Shown piece by piece: positions 7,080 to 12,827 of a DNA stretch of 12,827 nt. How positions within the stretch are numbered: position 1 is the stretch's first letter; each line of letters begins with the position of its first letter. The stretch covers positions 1 to 12,827 of the forward strand of contig CAZWXF010000084.1 in NCBI GenBank assembly GCA_964638055.1, given 5' to 3'. Both the position numbers and the translations under genes were made by a program. Source of the DNA: Prado023 sp964638055 (GTDB lineage: Bacteria > Actinomycetota > Actinomycetes > S36-B12 > CAIYMF01). The notes beneath the pieces were generated by a model, which had not been told where the DNA came from, searched no databases, and saw only the letters and a list, made by a program, of their open reading frames with translations.

Positions 7080-8546
7080 TCAGCGGGCCGTGGAGCTCCT
7101 CGCCACCGCGCGCCTGCGGGTCTGACGAGCGCCGTCCCTGACGTCGACCTCGCCGAGCCGTGAGACCGCTTCGAGCTCGGCTGCGAGGCAGTCCACGAGA
7201 GCGTCCGCATCCGGGATCGCGGTCGGATCGATCGTGAGCGCGATGTGCGCCTTCCCGTTGTAGCTGATCAGCGCGGCCGTCATCGGGGAGCGGCCACGGG
7301 TCAGGAACGGGAACATCGACACGACGGGCGCCCCAGCAAGGAAGAGCGGCACCGCGACTCCGGGGACGTTCGTCGTGTTGATGTCCAGGCTGTCGGCCAG
7401 CGCCCCGAGGGCTGAGCGCAGGACCGGTCCGGGCAGCCGGCTCAGGCTCTGGGTCAGCGCCTGGCTGAGCAGGTGCGACCCCGCCGACTGCTCCATCCGC
7501 GCAAGGCGGGCGACGTCTGCTATTCGAGCGGCGGGATGGCGGATGCCTGCGGGCAGGCTGCAGACCTTGAGCAGCATGTCGTTGCCACCGTGCTCGATCG
7601 AGTCGGCCGCCCTGGTGTTCACCGGCATCGTGACGGTGACAGAACGCAGGGGCAGACCGTGCAGGTCGTGGTAGCGCTTGAAGCCACCCACGAGGGCGGC
7701 CAGATACGCATCGTTGAGGCGTCCACCGCCGGCGTGACCGGCCGCCTTGAGGCGGCGGACATCGGCCTCGAGCGTGACGTACAGGTCATCGGGGGACTTG
7801 GTGCGCGGCAGGGGGCTGCCAGGCCCGGGCAGCACGTCGCTGAACCGCACAGCCGCCGCGCCAGCCTCGAGCAGCGACCGGGCAGCGTTGCGAGGGTGCC
7901 GCACGCCGGCGCTGGCACGCCGGAGCAGCCCTGTAGCCGCGCCCAGCTGGTCGGTCTCCTGGGTCACGCCGGCCAGCACCCTCTCCGCGGCACGCCGTAC
8001 GCGGGCCCGGGCGACTGCCGGGAGCTCGCCGAGCTCCTCGGGCGTTGGGCCCGCGCTGTTGATGTCGAACAGCAGCCCGGCGATGGCCACAGCCCCGATC
8101 CCGTCGGTGATGACGTGGTTCATCACCATGATCACAGCCGCCTGCCCTTGGCTGAGCCCGGTGACGACCGTCATCCGCCACGGCGGGCGCCCGGCCGGGA
8201 AGTCGTCCTGTCGGAGCTGCGAGGCCAGCCGCAGGAGGTCCGCCTGGCTCCCGCCCGGCAGGTGCATCCAGCGCAGGTGGTAGCTCAGGTCGAAGTGCGG
8301 GTCGAGCTCCCAATGGGGGCGCAGGCCCGTCAGCGGGCTTTCGACCACCCGGTGACGGAGCCGGGGGACGATGCGCGTGAGCCGCTCGACGCGGTCGGTC
8401 AGTCGGGCGGGGTCGGGCTCGGCGCTGAGCTCGACGACGCCCACGATGCGGAACCGCAGCGAAGGGTCGGCCTCGGCCTGCCACATCAGTGACTCCGCCG
8501 GGGTGAAGGGCAATGTCTCGGGAACGGTCTGATCCTGCGCGCTCAC
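7080..8546 (-). CDS. WS/DGAT-family O-acyltransferase (wax ester synthase / diacylglycerol acyltransferase)
   Basis: Members transfer acyl groups from acyl-CoA to long-chain alcohols or diacylglycerol, making wax esters or triacylglycerol at the membrane and lipid bodies. The 488-aa length is normal for the family. The catalytic HHxxxDG motif appears as NHVITDG (143-149): the key His144 and the DG pair are kept, but the first His is Asn. RPPWRM (120-125) corresponds to the PLW block, RLNDAYLAALVGG to the conserved ND motif, and NVPGVAVPLFLAGAPV is the C-terminal WS/DGAT signature. N-terminal FTPAESLMWQAE is also typical. The start is GTG at 8546 with GAGGA 5-6 nt upstream. A TAATCT box overlaps a CTTGG-ACG-CCAAG palindrome (8653-8665) about 110 nt upstream and might be a regulated promoter. 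Substrate choice cannot be read from sequence. Confidence 0.92.
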   Translation of the reverse strand: MSAQDQTVPETLPFTPAESLMWQAEADPSLRFRIVGVVELSAEPDPARLTDRVERLTRIVPRLRHRVVESPLTGLRPHWELDPHFDLSYHLRWMHLPGGSQADLLRLASQLRQDDFPAGRPPWRMTVVTGLSQGQAAVIMVMNHVITDGIGAVAIAGLLFDINSAGPTPEELGELPAVARARVRRAAERVLAGVTQETDQLGAATGLLRRASAGVRHPRNAARSLLEAGAAAVRFSDVLPGPGSPLPRTKSPDDLYVTLEADVRRLKAAGHAGGGRLNDAYLAALVGGFKRYHDLHGLPLRSVTVTMPVNTRAADSIEHGGNDMLLKVCSLPAGIRHPAARIADVARLARMEQSAGSHLLSQALTQSLSRLPGPVLRSALGALADSLDINTTNVPGVAVPLFLAGAPVVSMFPFLTRGRSPMTAALISYNGKAHIALTIDPTAIPDADALVDCLAAELEAVSRLGEVDVRDGARQTRRRAVARSSTAR

Positions 8547-8652
8547 GGGGGTCCTCGTCCTGGGATGGGTGGCGGTCCCCTCCTGCCGGGTCCGGGCCTG
8601 CGCTCCGAATCCCCGGGGGTGGTGTGGCCCTTGCCTTCGACCACCCGGGACG

Positions 8653-8665
8653 CTTGGACGCCAAG
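8653..8665. promoter_or_regulatory. Small palindrome upstream of WS/DGAT, possible operator
   Basis: CTTGG-ACG-CCAAG is a perfect 5+5 inverted repeat. It overlaps the minus-strand TAATCT (8669-8664), a plausible -10, with TGGACA (8695-8690) further upstream at an over-long 20-nt spacer. It may be a repressor site or chance. Confidence 0.2.
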
Positions 8666-8728
8666 ATTACGCGGTGGCTGGGGGTCCCCTGTCCACCCAC
8701 TCGTGGCCTGACCAATGGCGACCGCACG

Positions 8729-8771
8729 GAATGGGGCCCGCCCAGCCGGGTGGCTGAGCCGGACCCCATTC
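8729..8771 (-). terminator. Hairpin terminator of the 434-aa surface protein gene
   Basis: GAATGGGG (8729-8736) pairs with CCCCATTC (8764-8771), and the pairing extends inward through CCG and CAGCC with a small bulge to a 4-nt loop, giving a stem of about 18 pairs. It starts 32 nt past the stop codon. Its outer arms match those of the terminator after the neighbouring paralogue. Confidence 0.75.
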
Positions 8772-8802
8772 CTCTTCGTGTGTGATCAGCCAGTGACTGA
8801 AG

Positions 8803-10107
8803 TCACTGCTCGCGCCTGCCCGTCACCAGGTACCAGGCGATTGCGCCGGCCGACCCGAAGGCCGCGATGACCAGCAGCCAGGCGCCGCTGACTCCATCGC
8901 TGGGTGCTCCGTTGCCGCCGGGAACGGCCGAGGGGGTCTCCTCTGCGTCGCCACCGGAGCCGCTGGCGTTGTCGTCGCCACCGGTGCTGGAGCCACCGCT
9001 GCCATTTTCGTCGCCACCGGAGCCGGAGCCGGAGCCGCTGCCGTTGTCGTCGCCGTCATCCGTCCCTGTCGCTGGCGGGGACGCCTCTGCGGCGGTGACG
9101 GGCTCGGTGATGGGGGTGGCCTCTGTCTCTCCGGTCGAGGTGGTCGCGACTCGGTAGAAGGTCATGCCCTCAGAGCCCGGAGGGATGGTCAGGTCCTCGC
9201 CGGTCCCACCTTCCACGGCCACACAGTTCTCGCCGTTCTCGTCGCACATGTACCACTGGTACGCCTCCACTCCCTCAACGGGCGGGGCATCGATGGTGCC
9301 ACCCCTCGCGTCAGGCGGTGTCCCTGCCGAAGCCGGTGGGACGGGCGGAGTGGCCGCCGGCGAGGAAGGAGCCGGTGTGGACGGAGGCGGTGTGGACGCT
9401 TCCGGGGTGGAAGGAGCCGGTGAGGTAGGCGGCGGTGAGGAAGGAGACGGGACCTCGAAGTCGGTCATGGATCCGTTGAACGTGAAGCTCGTGACGTATG
9501 TGTCTGTCGCGGGCCCGGTGCCTGCGTTGACGCCGTAGCGGGCGACCGGCCTTGTGCCGACCAGATCCTGGAAGTCCGCCCAGCTTCTCAGTATGTCGCC
9601 ACCACCGTCCACGTCGCCGCACGCACTCTCGGCGCCACTCATCCACCATTGGGCATCAGCAGCGGTGGCCTCATCCCAGACCGTCCAGGCATTGGTAACA
9701 GACCCGCCGTTGTAGGCAGGCTCATAATTGAGGTAGCGCAGCACCGATCCGCACCTGATCTCCAGCGTGATGGTCGCCGGTTGGGTGGACTGTGCATAGA
9801 TGGTGTAGGCCAGATCTTCAACGTCTCCGACCGTCACCTCTGCCGCCGACTTGAGGAACTGGAACTTGTCCTCCGCGCCTGGCGTCCTGATCCTGAGCGC
9901 CCCGGTGCCGTCGGGATTGCCCGCGGGAGCCTCGACGAACTCTCCCGTTGCTCCACCCCTGACGTTCGCGCTGCGCCAGCCCCCTTGACCCGAGCCTGTG
10001 ACTGTGTCTGCCCACGCCGGAGTCCCCACGAGAACGGTCGCCGCAACGCAGGCGGCGCCCGCGCCGACGGCGATCAGTCCCCGTGCCGTCATCATTCCCT
10101 GTCTCAT
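8803..10107 (-). CDS. Secreted, membrane-anchored surface protein (paralogue 1)
   Basis: No family is recognised with certainty. The 434-aa product has a signal peptide cut probably after TPAWA (residue 33). A beta-rich N-terminal domain (34-220) has one Cys pair (119, 163) and the motifs SWADFQDLVG and YVTSFTFNG. A Pro/Ser/Thr linker (221-262) precedes a small Ig-like segment (about 270-340, AYQWYMCDENGENC, second Cys pair). A Gly/Ser/Asp/Asn run (350-388) leads to a single membrane helix (409-428) ending in TGRREQ. No LPXTG-type sortase motif is present. The start at 10107 has AAGGGG 6 nt upstream; ATGs at 10113, 10095 and 10092 are alternatives. The last ~45 residues are nearly identical to paralogue 2, and the N-domain shares its pattern. 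I infer a wall-spanning anchored protein of unknown ligand. Confidence 0.8.
   Translation of the reverse strand: MRQGMMTARGLIAVGAGAACVAATVLVGTPAWADTVTGSGQGGWRSANVRGGATGEFVEAPAGNPDGTGALRIRTPGAEDKFQFLKSAAEVTVGDVEDLAYTIYAQSTQPATITLEIRCGSVLRYLNYEPAYNGGSVTNAWTVWDEATAADAQWWMSGAESACGDVDGGGDILRSWADFQDLVGTRPVARYGVNAGTGPATDTYVTSFTFNGSMTDFEVPSPSSPPPTSPAPSTPEASTPPPSTPAPSSPAATPPVPPASAGTPPDARGGTIDAPPVEGVEAYQWYMCDENGENCVAVEGGTGEDLTIPPGSEGMTFYRVATTSTGETEATPITEPVTAAEASPPATGTDDGDDNGSGSGSGSGGDENGSGGSSTGGDDNASGSGGDAEETPSAVPGGNGAPSDGVSGAWLLVIAAFGSAGAIAWYLVTGRREQ
8861..8943. repeat. Near-identical 83-bp direct repeat, copy 1
   Basis: This segment within the 3' end of paralogue 1 matches 10473-10555 with only 2 differences in 83 bp. 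It encodes the shared stalk-to-membrane tail. Both copies have the same orientation, 1612 bp apart. Confidence 0.9.
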
Positions 10108-10113
10108 CAGCAT

Positions 10114-10414
10114 CCCCTTCGGGTTCGTCGCGCCGACGTTCGACGCGGAGCAGCGTCAGATTGGCACGCGGGTATCTCCGAATGCGCGAGGGATGGGCCA
10201 TCCAGGGCGCAAAATCGTCGGGCCAATCGCCTTTCGCGCACATTTCGGGCTGGCATCTCGTGAGCCGACTTCCCTCGCGGATTGGTCACGTACGAACAGG
10301 CGGGAACGTCCGTGATCGGACCCGGCGACGTCTGCGGAGCCGGAAATGGGGCCCGACCCAGTCGTCAGGACTGGACCGGGCCCCATTCGCTACGCGCTCA
10401 GCGCGGGGCTGGCG
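10114..10414. other. Intergenic region between the two surface-protein genes
   Basis: About 300 bp with no coding frame. From left to right it holds the ribosome binding site of paralogue 1 (GAAGGGG, 10114-10120), a presumed but unrecognised promoter, two inverted-repeat pairs and the terminator of paralogue 2. One pair is a 13-mer AAT(G/C)CGCGAGGGA near 10170 on plus and near 10275 on minus. The other is TCACGTACG (10286-10294) with CGTCCGTGA (10307-10315). These could be regulator sites. Confidence 0.4.
10345..10387 (-). terminator. Hairpin terminator of the 491-aa surface protein gene
   Basis: AATGGGGCCCG (from 10345) pairs with CGGGCCCCATT (to 10387), continuing through two mismatches to CCAGTC/GACTGG with a GTCAG loop. 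The stem spans 19 positions with 17 pairs and starts 28 nt past the stop codon. This is the strongest hairpin in the window. Confidence 0.85.
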
Positions 10415-11890
10415 TCAGTGCTCGTGCCTGCCCGTGAGCCGGTACCAGGCGAGCGCGCCGGCAGAGCCGAACGCCGCGATGACCAGCAGCCAGGCGCCGC
10501 TGACGCCATCGCTGGGTGCTCCGTTGCCGCCGGGAACGGCCGAGGGAGTCTCCTCAGCGCTGCCACCGGAGCCGCTGCCTTCCGAGCCGCTGCCGTTGTC
10601 GTCGCCACCGGTGCTGGAACCGCCGCTGCCGTTGTCATCGCCGTCGCCGGACCCGCTTCCTGAGCCCTCGCCGTTACCGGACCCGCTTCCTGATCCGTCT
10701 CCGTCGCCGGAGCCGCTACCGGAGCCCTCACTGGGTGGCGTGGCCGAGGCCGAAGGCGGAGTGGTGGTGGGTGGAGTGGTGGTGGGCGGAGTAGTGGTGG
10801 GCGCACCCGGCGCGTTCACCTGCACCGTGACGGTGCCTTCAGCATCCGCGTTCTCCAAGGAGTCAAGCTCGATGGTGCATGCGCCGCCTGGGCTGTCAGC
10901 GGGCGCAGACACGGTGATGGTTGACGACTGGGGGGATGCCGCTGGGGGCTGGTTGACGTTCGCGTTCGCCACCGGCTCGAAGGCAACCGGATCTGCCTCC
11001 ACCGTGCAGATGTCCGGAGTGGTTGACGTCGGTTCACCCGACGTGGTCAAGCCACCAGTCCCTGTGAGGACGTTGGCGACGTTCTCAGTCGTGGGCTGAT
11101 TGACTCCGCTCAAGGCCACCGAGACCTGGACGTCCGCGGATCCGCCGGGATCGAGCGGCGAGGCCGCGCTGCCGGACAATGTCAGAACGGGTGGGCCGAA
11201 GTCGAACGACCTGCCGTCGAACGTGAAGGAATCCACAAAGGCGGTGCCATGTCCGGACTCACCGTCGACTCCGTTGATGACACGCACCGAGGCATTCACG
11301 GAACTGTCAGCGAGAGTGTTGTTCCCTTCGGGGTCCACCAGCTCGAGCATTTCCGCCCACGTCAGGCTGTTGAATGCCCCGCCGGGGGCGGCGCACGTGC
11401 CGCTGTCGGCCCAGAATGCTGCCTCCTTCAGGTTGTGAATCTGCCAGCCCGAACTCGCGGGCATCATGAAGTGGGCGCTGCAATCGTCATCGCTTTCGGA
11501 GTCCGTGTTCTCCAGCCGCAACGTCACTCGTGGGCCTTCGGTGGCACCCTCGGACCTAATCCTGATCCTCATGTCACCGATAGAGGCCAATGATGAACCG
11601 GAGAATTGTGTGGTGTGAAGACCCACCGCGTAGCCGGTCGTCGGCGACAGCTGTGCAGCTCCCGCCCCACCAGCGCCGTCTGCGTTGGTCCAGCCTGCAT
11701 TCACCGTCCTTTGACCTGACGCCGTCCCCCCCTCCACGACCAGCTTCCAGCCCTCCAATTCCCCCGGTCCCGCAGCGAGCGACGGAATTGCCGCCACGAC
11801 CAAGCTGGCAGCCGCCCCCGCTGCGATCCATGTCATTGTTCGCCGGCTTCTCGCCCTTTGGCGGCCGGCAGGTCTCGGGTTCATGTGCAT
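10415..11890 (-). CDS. Secreted, membrane-anchored surface protein (paralogue 2)
   Basis: The 491-aa product has an Arg-rich n-region (RARSRRTMTW, a loose twin-arginine-like pattern) and a hydrophobic core with likely cleavage after PSLA (39). The N-domain (40-232) has a Cys pair (137, 166) and motifs TWAEMLELVD and FVDSFTFDG that match paralogue 1. A second beta-rich domain (about 233-360, Cys 295 and 338) has no counterpart there. Three TTTPP repeats (365-379), a Gly/Ser/Asp run (387-445) and the shared tail with a membrane helix (466-483) ending TGRHEH follow. No LPXTG motif is seen. The start at 11890 lies 8 nt after TACTCT, suggesting a leaderless mRNA; ATG 11884 with GAGATGGG upstream is an alternative. 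Function is unknown; an anchored adhesin or glycan-binding role is a guess. Confidence 0.8.
   Translation of the reverse strand: MHMNPRPAGRQRARSRRTMTWIAAGAAASLVVAAIPSLAAGPGELEGWKLVVEGGTASGQRTVNAGWTNADGAGGAGAAQLSPTTGYAVGLHTTQFSGSSLASIGDMRIRIRSEGATEGPRVTLRLENTDSESDDDCSAHFMMPASSGWQIHNLKEAAFWADSGTCAAPGGAFNSLTWAEMLELVDPEGNNTLADSSVNASVRVINGVDGESGHGTAFVDSFTFDGRSFDFGPPVLTLSGSAASPLDPGGSADVQVSVALSGVNQPTTENVANVLTGTGGLTTSGEPTSTTPDICTVEADPVAFEPVANANVNQPPAASPQSSTITVSAPADSPGGACTIELDSLENADAEGTVTVQVNAPGAPTTTPPTTTPPTTTPPSASATPPSEGSGSGSGDGDGSGSGSGNGEGSGSGSGDGDDNGSGGSSTGGDDNGSGSEGSGSGGSAEETPSAVPGGNGAPSDGVSGAWLLVIAAFGSAGALAWYRLTGRHEH
10473..10555. repeat. Near-identical 83-bp direct repeat, copy 2
   Basis: Partner of 8861-8943, with two differences. 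It encodes the same tail in paralogue 2. Divergence rises sharply on both sides, outside the anchor-coding part. Confidence 0.9.
10647..10693. repeat. 30-bp period tandem repeat in the Gly/Ser-rich stalk
   Basis: The 17-mer CCGGACCCGCTTCCTGA occurs at 10647-10663 and again at 10677-10693, within a longer degenerate array coding GSGSGDGD-like residues. It is a likely site of repeat-length variation. Confidence 0.65.
10756..10800. repeat. Three 15-bp tandem repeats coding TTTPP
   Basis: Units at 10756, 10771 and 10786 read G(C/T)GGAGT(G/A)GTGGTGG and encode TTTPP three times in paralogue 2. This is a rigid Thr/Pro spacer, possibly glycosylated. Confidence 0.8.
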
Positions 11891-11898
11891 CCCATCTC

Positions 11899-11904
11899 AG
11901 AGTA
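11899..11904 (-). promoter_or_regulatory. -10 box of surface protein paralogue 2
   Basis: Minus-strand TACTCT fits TANNNT and is followed by 8 nt (GAGATGGG) and ATG at 11890. The transcript could be leaderless at that ATG. Confidence 0.4.
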
Positions 11905-12150
11905 GACGCCGTCGTCACTGCCCGTACCGAAGTGACCGGATCAGGTTGACAGGAAGTTAGGACCGTTGCACGCCGACGAAACGGATGATCTTGATATTCT
12001 GTTGCGCGGAACGAGTTGGCGCTATGCCGACGTTCACCGGGCATGGCCTCGCTCGGCTCCTGTCATGCTGGGTGCCGCGGCTGGAGAGGTGGACGTGGAG
12101 GGACAGCCTCGGCTCGGTGTTGGTGAACCTGCTGCGCCCAGCCCCGGACC

Positions 12151-12615
12151 TTGAGCTGCAAGCATGACAAGGGCGGCGAGCCGTCTCCGGAGCAGCGGGA
12201 CGCCCTGGAGGCGGACCAGCGAGCGCTCCTGGCCGCCCTCGTCGCCCATGGCGATGTGCCCCTGGGCTTCGTCGAGCACCGCGTGGCCGCCACCCGGTCC
12301 TCGCTGAAGCACAAGCGACTGCATGAGACGTGCGAGGCAGCGCCCGCTTTGGGGGCATGCCTCGGGGCGCGGTTCGGATCCCTCTTCTCGGAATGGGCAC
12401 GAGACGTGCCCCCATTGGGTGGCCCCCGGACGGACGCGCAGGCCTTCGCCCGCTCCCTGCCGCGAGAGCTCCTGGACCGCAGCGCGACCCGAGAGATGCT
12501 TGCCGGCGAGGTGCGTCGTCTGGATCGCCCAGCCATACGGGCGCGCCGCTTGGGCGGGGGCCGCGGGGTGGGCGTGGCCGTCCGGCTGCCCGGGGGCAGG
12601 CTCATCGCCCGCTGA
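12151..12615 (+). CDS. Hypothetical protein, possibly SCO6045-type C-terminal domain
   Basis: A 154-aa frame with strong G/C third-position bias and protein-like texture. A helical N-terminal part (RDALEADQRALLAALVAHG, 16-34) is followed by GFVEHRVAATRSSLKHKR, PALGACLGARFGSLFSEWARD (65-85), a GGPRTDAQAFARSL block and a basic end VAVRLPGGRLIAR. From memory this pattern resembles the C-terminal domain of actinobacterial proteins of the SCO6045 type, in which it follows a DUF692 domain; no DUF692 sequence is visible upstream here. The only in-frame start is TTG at 12151 with a poor ribosome binding site, so the gene may be a truncated remnant. tRNA-Arg follows in the same direction 108 bp later. 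Confidence 0.5.
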   Translation: MSCKHDKGGEPSPEQRDALEADQRALLAALVAHGDVPLGFVEHRVAATRSSLKHKRLHETCEAAPALGACLGARFGSLFSEWARDVPPLGGPRTDAQAFARSLPRELLDRSATREMLAGEVRRLDRPAIRARRLGGGRGVGVAVRLPGGRLIAR

Positions 12616-12723
12616 CCCGCAATCGGGCCCAGCCCACCACGCGGCCGAGCTTCGCGAGCAATGGGCGATACTTGGCGCCGAGGGGCACGCACGCCGAAGC
12701 GCAACGCGTCGTGCAGCCCCCGG

Positions 12724-12796
12724 GCCCCCGTAGCTCAGGGGATAGAGCGATGGTTTCCTAAACCACAGGCCGCAGGTTCGAATCCTGCCGGGGGCA
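12724..12796 (+). tRNA. tRNA-Arg (anticodon CCU)
   Basis: A 73-nt cloverleaf. The acceptor stem is GCCCCCG/CGGGGGC, the D arm GCTC-AGGGGATA-GAGC, the anticodon loop TTCCTAA with anticodon CCT, and the T arm GCAGG-TTCGAAT-CCTGC. The discriminator is A and CCA is not encoded. The first pair of the anticodon stem is an A·C mismatch (positions 27/43), with the other four paired. It reads AGG codons. A weak -10 candidate GATACT is at 12667-12672. No duplicated tRNA 3' end or integrase is seen in the 31 bp that remain. Confidence 0.95.
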
Positions 12797-12827
12797 CGTT
12801 ACAGCACGTCAGGGGCACTTCTTGCCC

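Noticed and set aside
6845..7210. 121-codon minus-strand frame overlapping the small Cys-rich gene and the WS/DGAT end
   Set aside because: It overlaps two better supported genes in another frame and its product is Arg/Ser/Ala-rich without recognisable motifs.
8803..10107. Sortase-anchored LPXTG protein
   Set aside because: No LPXTG, LAXTG or similar pentapeptide occurs before the C-terminal helix in either paralogue.
11946..12000. TTGACA at 11946 and TATTCT at 11995 as a plus-strand promoter
   Set aside because: They are 43 nt apart, far beyond a normal spacer, and neither has a partner hexamer at 16-19 nt.
12724..12827. tRNA-Arg(CCU) as an integrated-element attachment site
   Set aside because: tRNA-Arg genes are frequent integration sites, but only 31 bp follow, and no integrase or repeat of the tRNA 3' end is present in the window.

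Overview
The window is very GC-rich, its coding frames strongly favour G or C in third codon positions, and several genes carry actinobacterial hallmarks: a LysX-type lysyl-tRNA synthetase, oligoribonuclease beside tRNA-His, a WS/DGAT acyltransferase, a tiny Cys-rich protein, and apparent leaderless transcripts. A high-GC actinobacterium is the safe call. A Micrococcales-like host (Cellulomonas or a relative) is only a guess.

Layout. At the left edge tRNA-Lys(CUU) on the minus strand is divergent from lysS on the plus strand, with back-to-back promoters between them. After a gene-poor gap come tRNA-His(GUG) and orn, both minus. Next is a minus-strand GH20 beta-N-acetylhexosaminidase whose centre, including the catalytic HxGGDE region, is missing and whose two halves are out of frame, so it is called a pseudogene. 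Divergent from it is a lipoprotein alpha/beta hydrolase that may be preceded by a 15-codon leaderless upstream ORF. An ogt-type DNA alkyl-transferase follows on the plus strand. A GGGGCC-repeat intergenic region then separates it from a minus-strand 38-aa Cys-rich protein and a minus-strand WS/DGAT acyltransferase.

The right third holds two minus-strand paralogous cell-surface proteins (434 and 491 aa). Each has a signal peptide, a related N-terminal beta-rich domain, low-complexity linkers and a virtually identical C-terminal membrane anchor that lacks an LPXTG motif. Each is followed by a similar strong hairpin terminator. The window closes with a 154-aa hypothetical protein, perhaps the remnant of a larger one, and tRNA-Arg(CCU).

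How the genes relate. The left part is housekeeping (tRNA charging, RNA turnover). The middle is unrelated single-gene units for cell-envelope polymer or ester hydrolysis, DNA repair and neutral-lipid synthesis. The only obvious gene system is the pair of surface proteins, which look like a tandem duplication with recent homogenisation of their 3' ends. No mobile element, CRISPR array or phage gene was recognised.
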